From an uncultured Collinsella sp. (GTDB lineage Bacteria > Actinomycetota > Coriobacteriia > Coriobacteriales > Coriobacteriaceae): a stretch of 24,676 bases of DNA. The stretch's first letter is position 1; each line of letters starts with the position of its first letter. The DNA lies in the NCBI GenBank assembly GCA_938036665.1, contig CALHWR010000099.1, positions 1 to 24,676 of the forward strand, in the 5' to 3' direction. The translations under genes and the position numbers were made by a program. This document shows positions 24,617 through 24,676 of this stretch, piece by piece. The notes beneath the pieces are model-generated. The model ran no database searches and was not told the origin of the DNA. It worked only from the letters and a program-made list of their open reading frames with translations.

Positions 24617-24676
24617 GCCACGGTTTACTTTCGAACGACTCTGCAAAGCAGCCGGAGTGAGAAAGCAAACCGTGGC
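24617..24676. repeat. 60-nt imperfect palindrome at the window end
   Basis: The left arm (24617-24632) and right arm (24661-24676) are inverted copies, GCCACGGTTT followed by A or G and then CTTTC, matching at 15 of 16 positions. The interior contains shorter ACTC/GAGT and TGC-AAA-GCA pairings, so one strand can fold into a long hairpin with an internal loop and a bulge. The window ends exactly at the right arm, so a T tract or a larger element cannot be assessed. Confidence 0.6.

Overview
The window is a high-GC chromosomal segment carrying an almost complete division and cell wall (dcw) cluster from an actinomycetotal bacterium, most likely a gut Coriobacteriia member close to Collinsella. 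The taxon is inferred from several features. There is no ftsA. A pgeF / yggS / sepF / yggT / divIVA tail follows ftsZ, as in Actinomycetota. Codon use is rich in GCC and GGC, and the division proteins carry long basic or Gly/Arg-rich N-terminal tails. No rRNA, tRNA, mobile element or CRISPR array is visible.

Layout. Positions 1-115 hold the start of the cluster: a candidate MraZ operator (TGGGG-type boxes, 10-bp period) overlapping a good -35/-10 pair. From 116 to 15603, all on the + strand, come mraZ, rsmH, an FtsL-like gene, ftsI, murF, mraY, murD, ftsW, murG, murC, murB, ftsQ and ftsZ. The genes are closely packed, with short gaps or overlaps. murE is missing from its usual place between ftsI and murF, where a 127-bp gap lies instead. 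A strong terminator (15626-15662) follows ftsZ.

A second block begins with a 150-bp leader containing a palindrome, 11-nt direct repeats that resemble a PHO box, and a GC hairpin. It leads into pgeF, whose stop overlaps the start of pstS, followed by pstC, pstA, pstB and phoU. This phosphate-uptake operon sits inside the division cluster, between pgeF and yggS. It is followed by yggS, sepF, yggT and divIVA. yggT has no ATG, GTG or TTG start that would preserve its first membrane segment; an ATC six bases after a strong Shine-Dalgarno is the best candidate. A strong terminator ends divIVA.

The only minus-strand gene, a small nitroreductase-family protein (23895-24425), converges on divIVA and has its own terminator. 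Upstream of it are three TGGGT repeats at 10/11-bp spacing, and at the window end a 60-nt imperfect palindrome.

Functionally, MurC/D/F, MraY, MurG and MurB make and export lipid II. FtsW and FtsI polymerise and cross-link it at the septum. FtsQ and FtsL assemble that complex. FtsZ, with SepF as its likely membrane tether, forms the ring, and DivIVA marks curved membrane or poles. PgeF is known to remove wrongly built peptidoglycan precursors. I see no unknown defence or mobile system. The points most worth checking are the yggT start codon, the pst insertion and its shared leader, and the two candidate MraZ-type repeat arrays.
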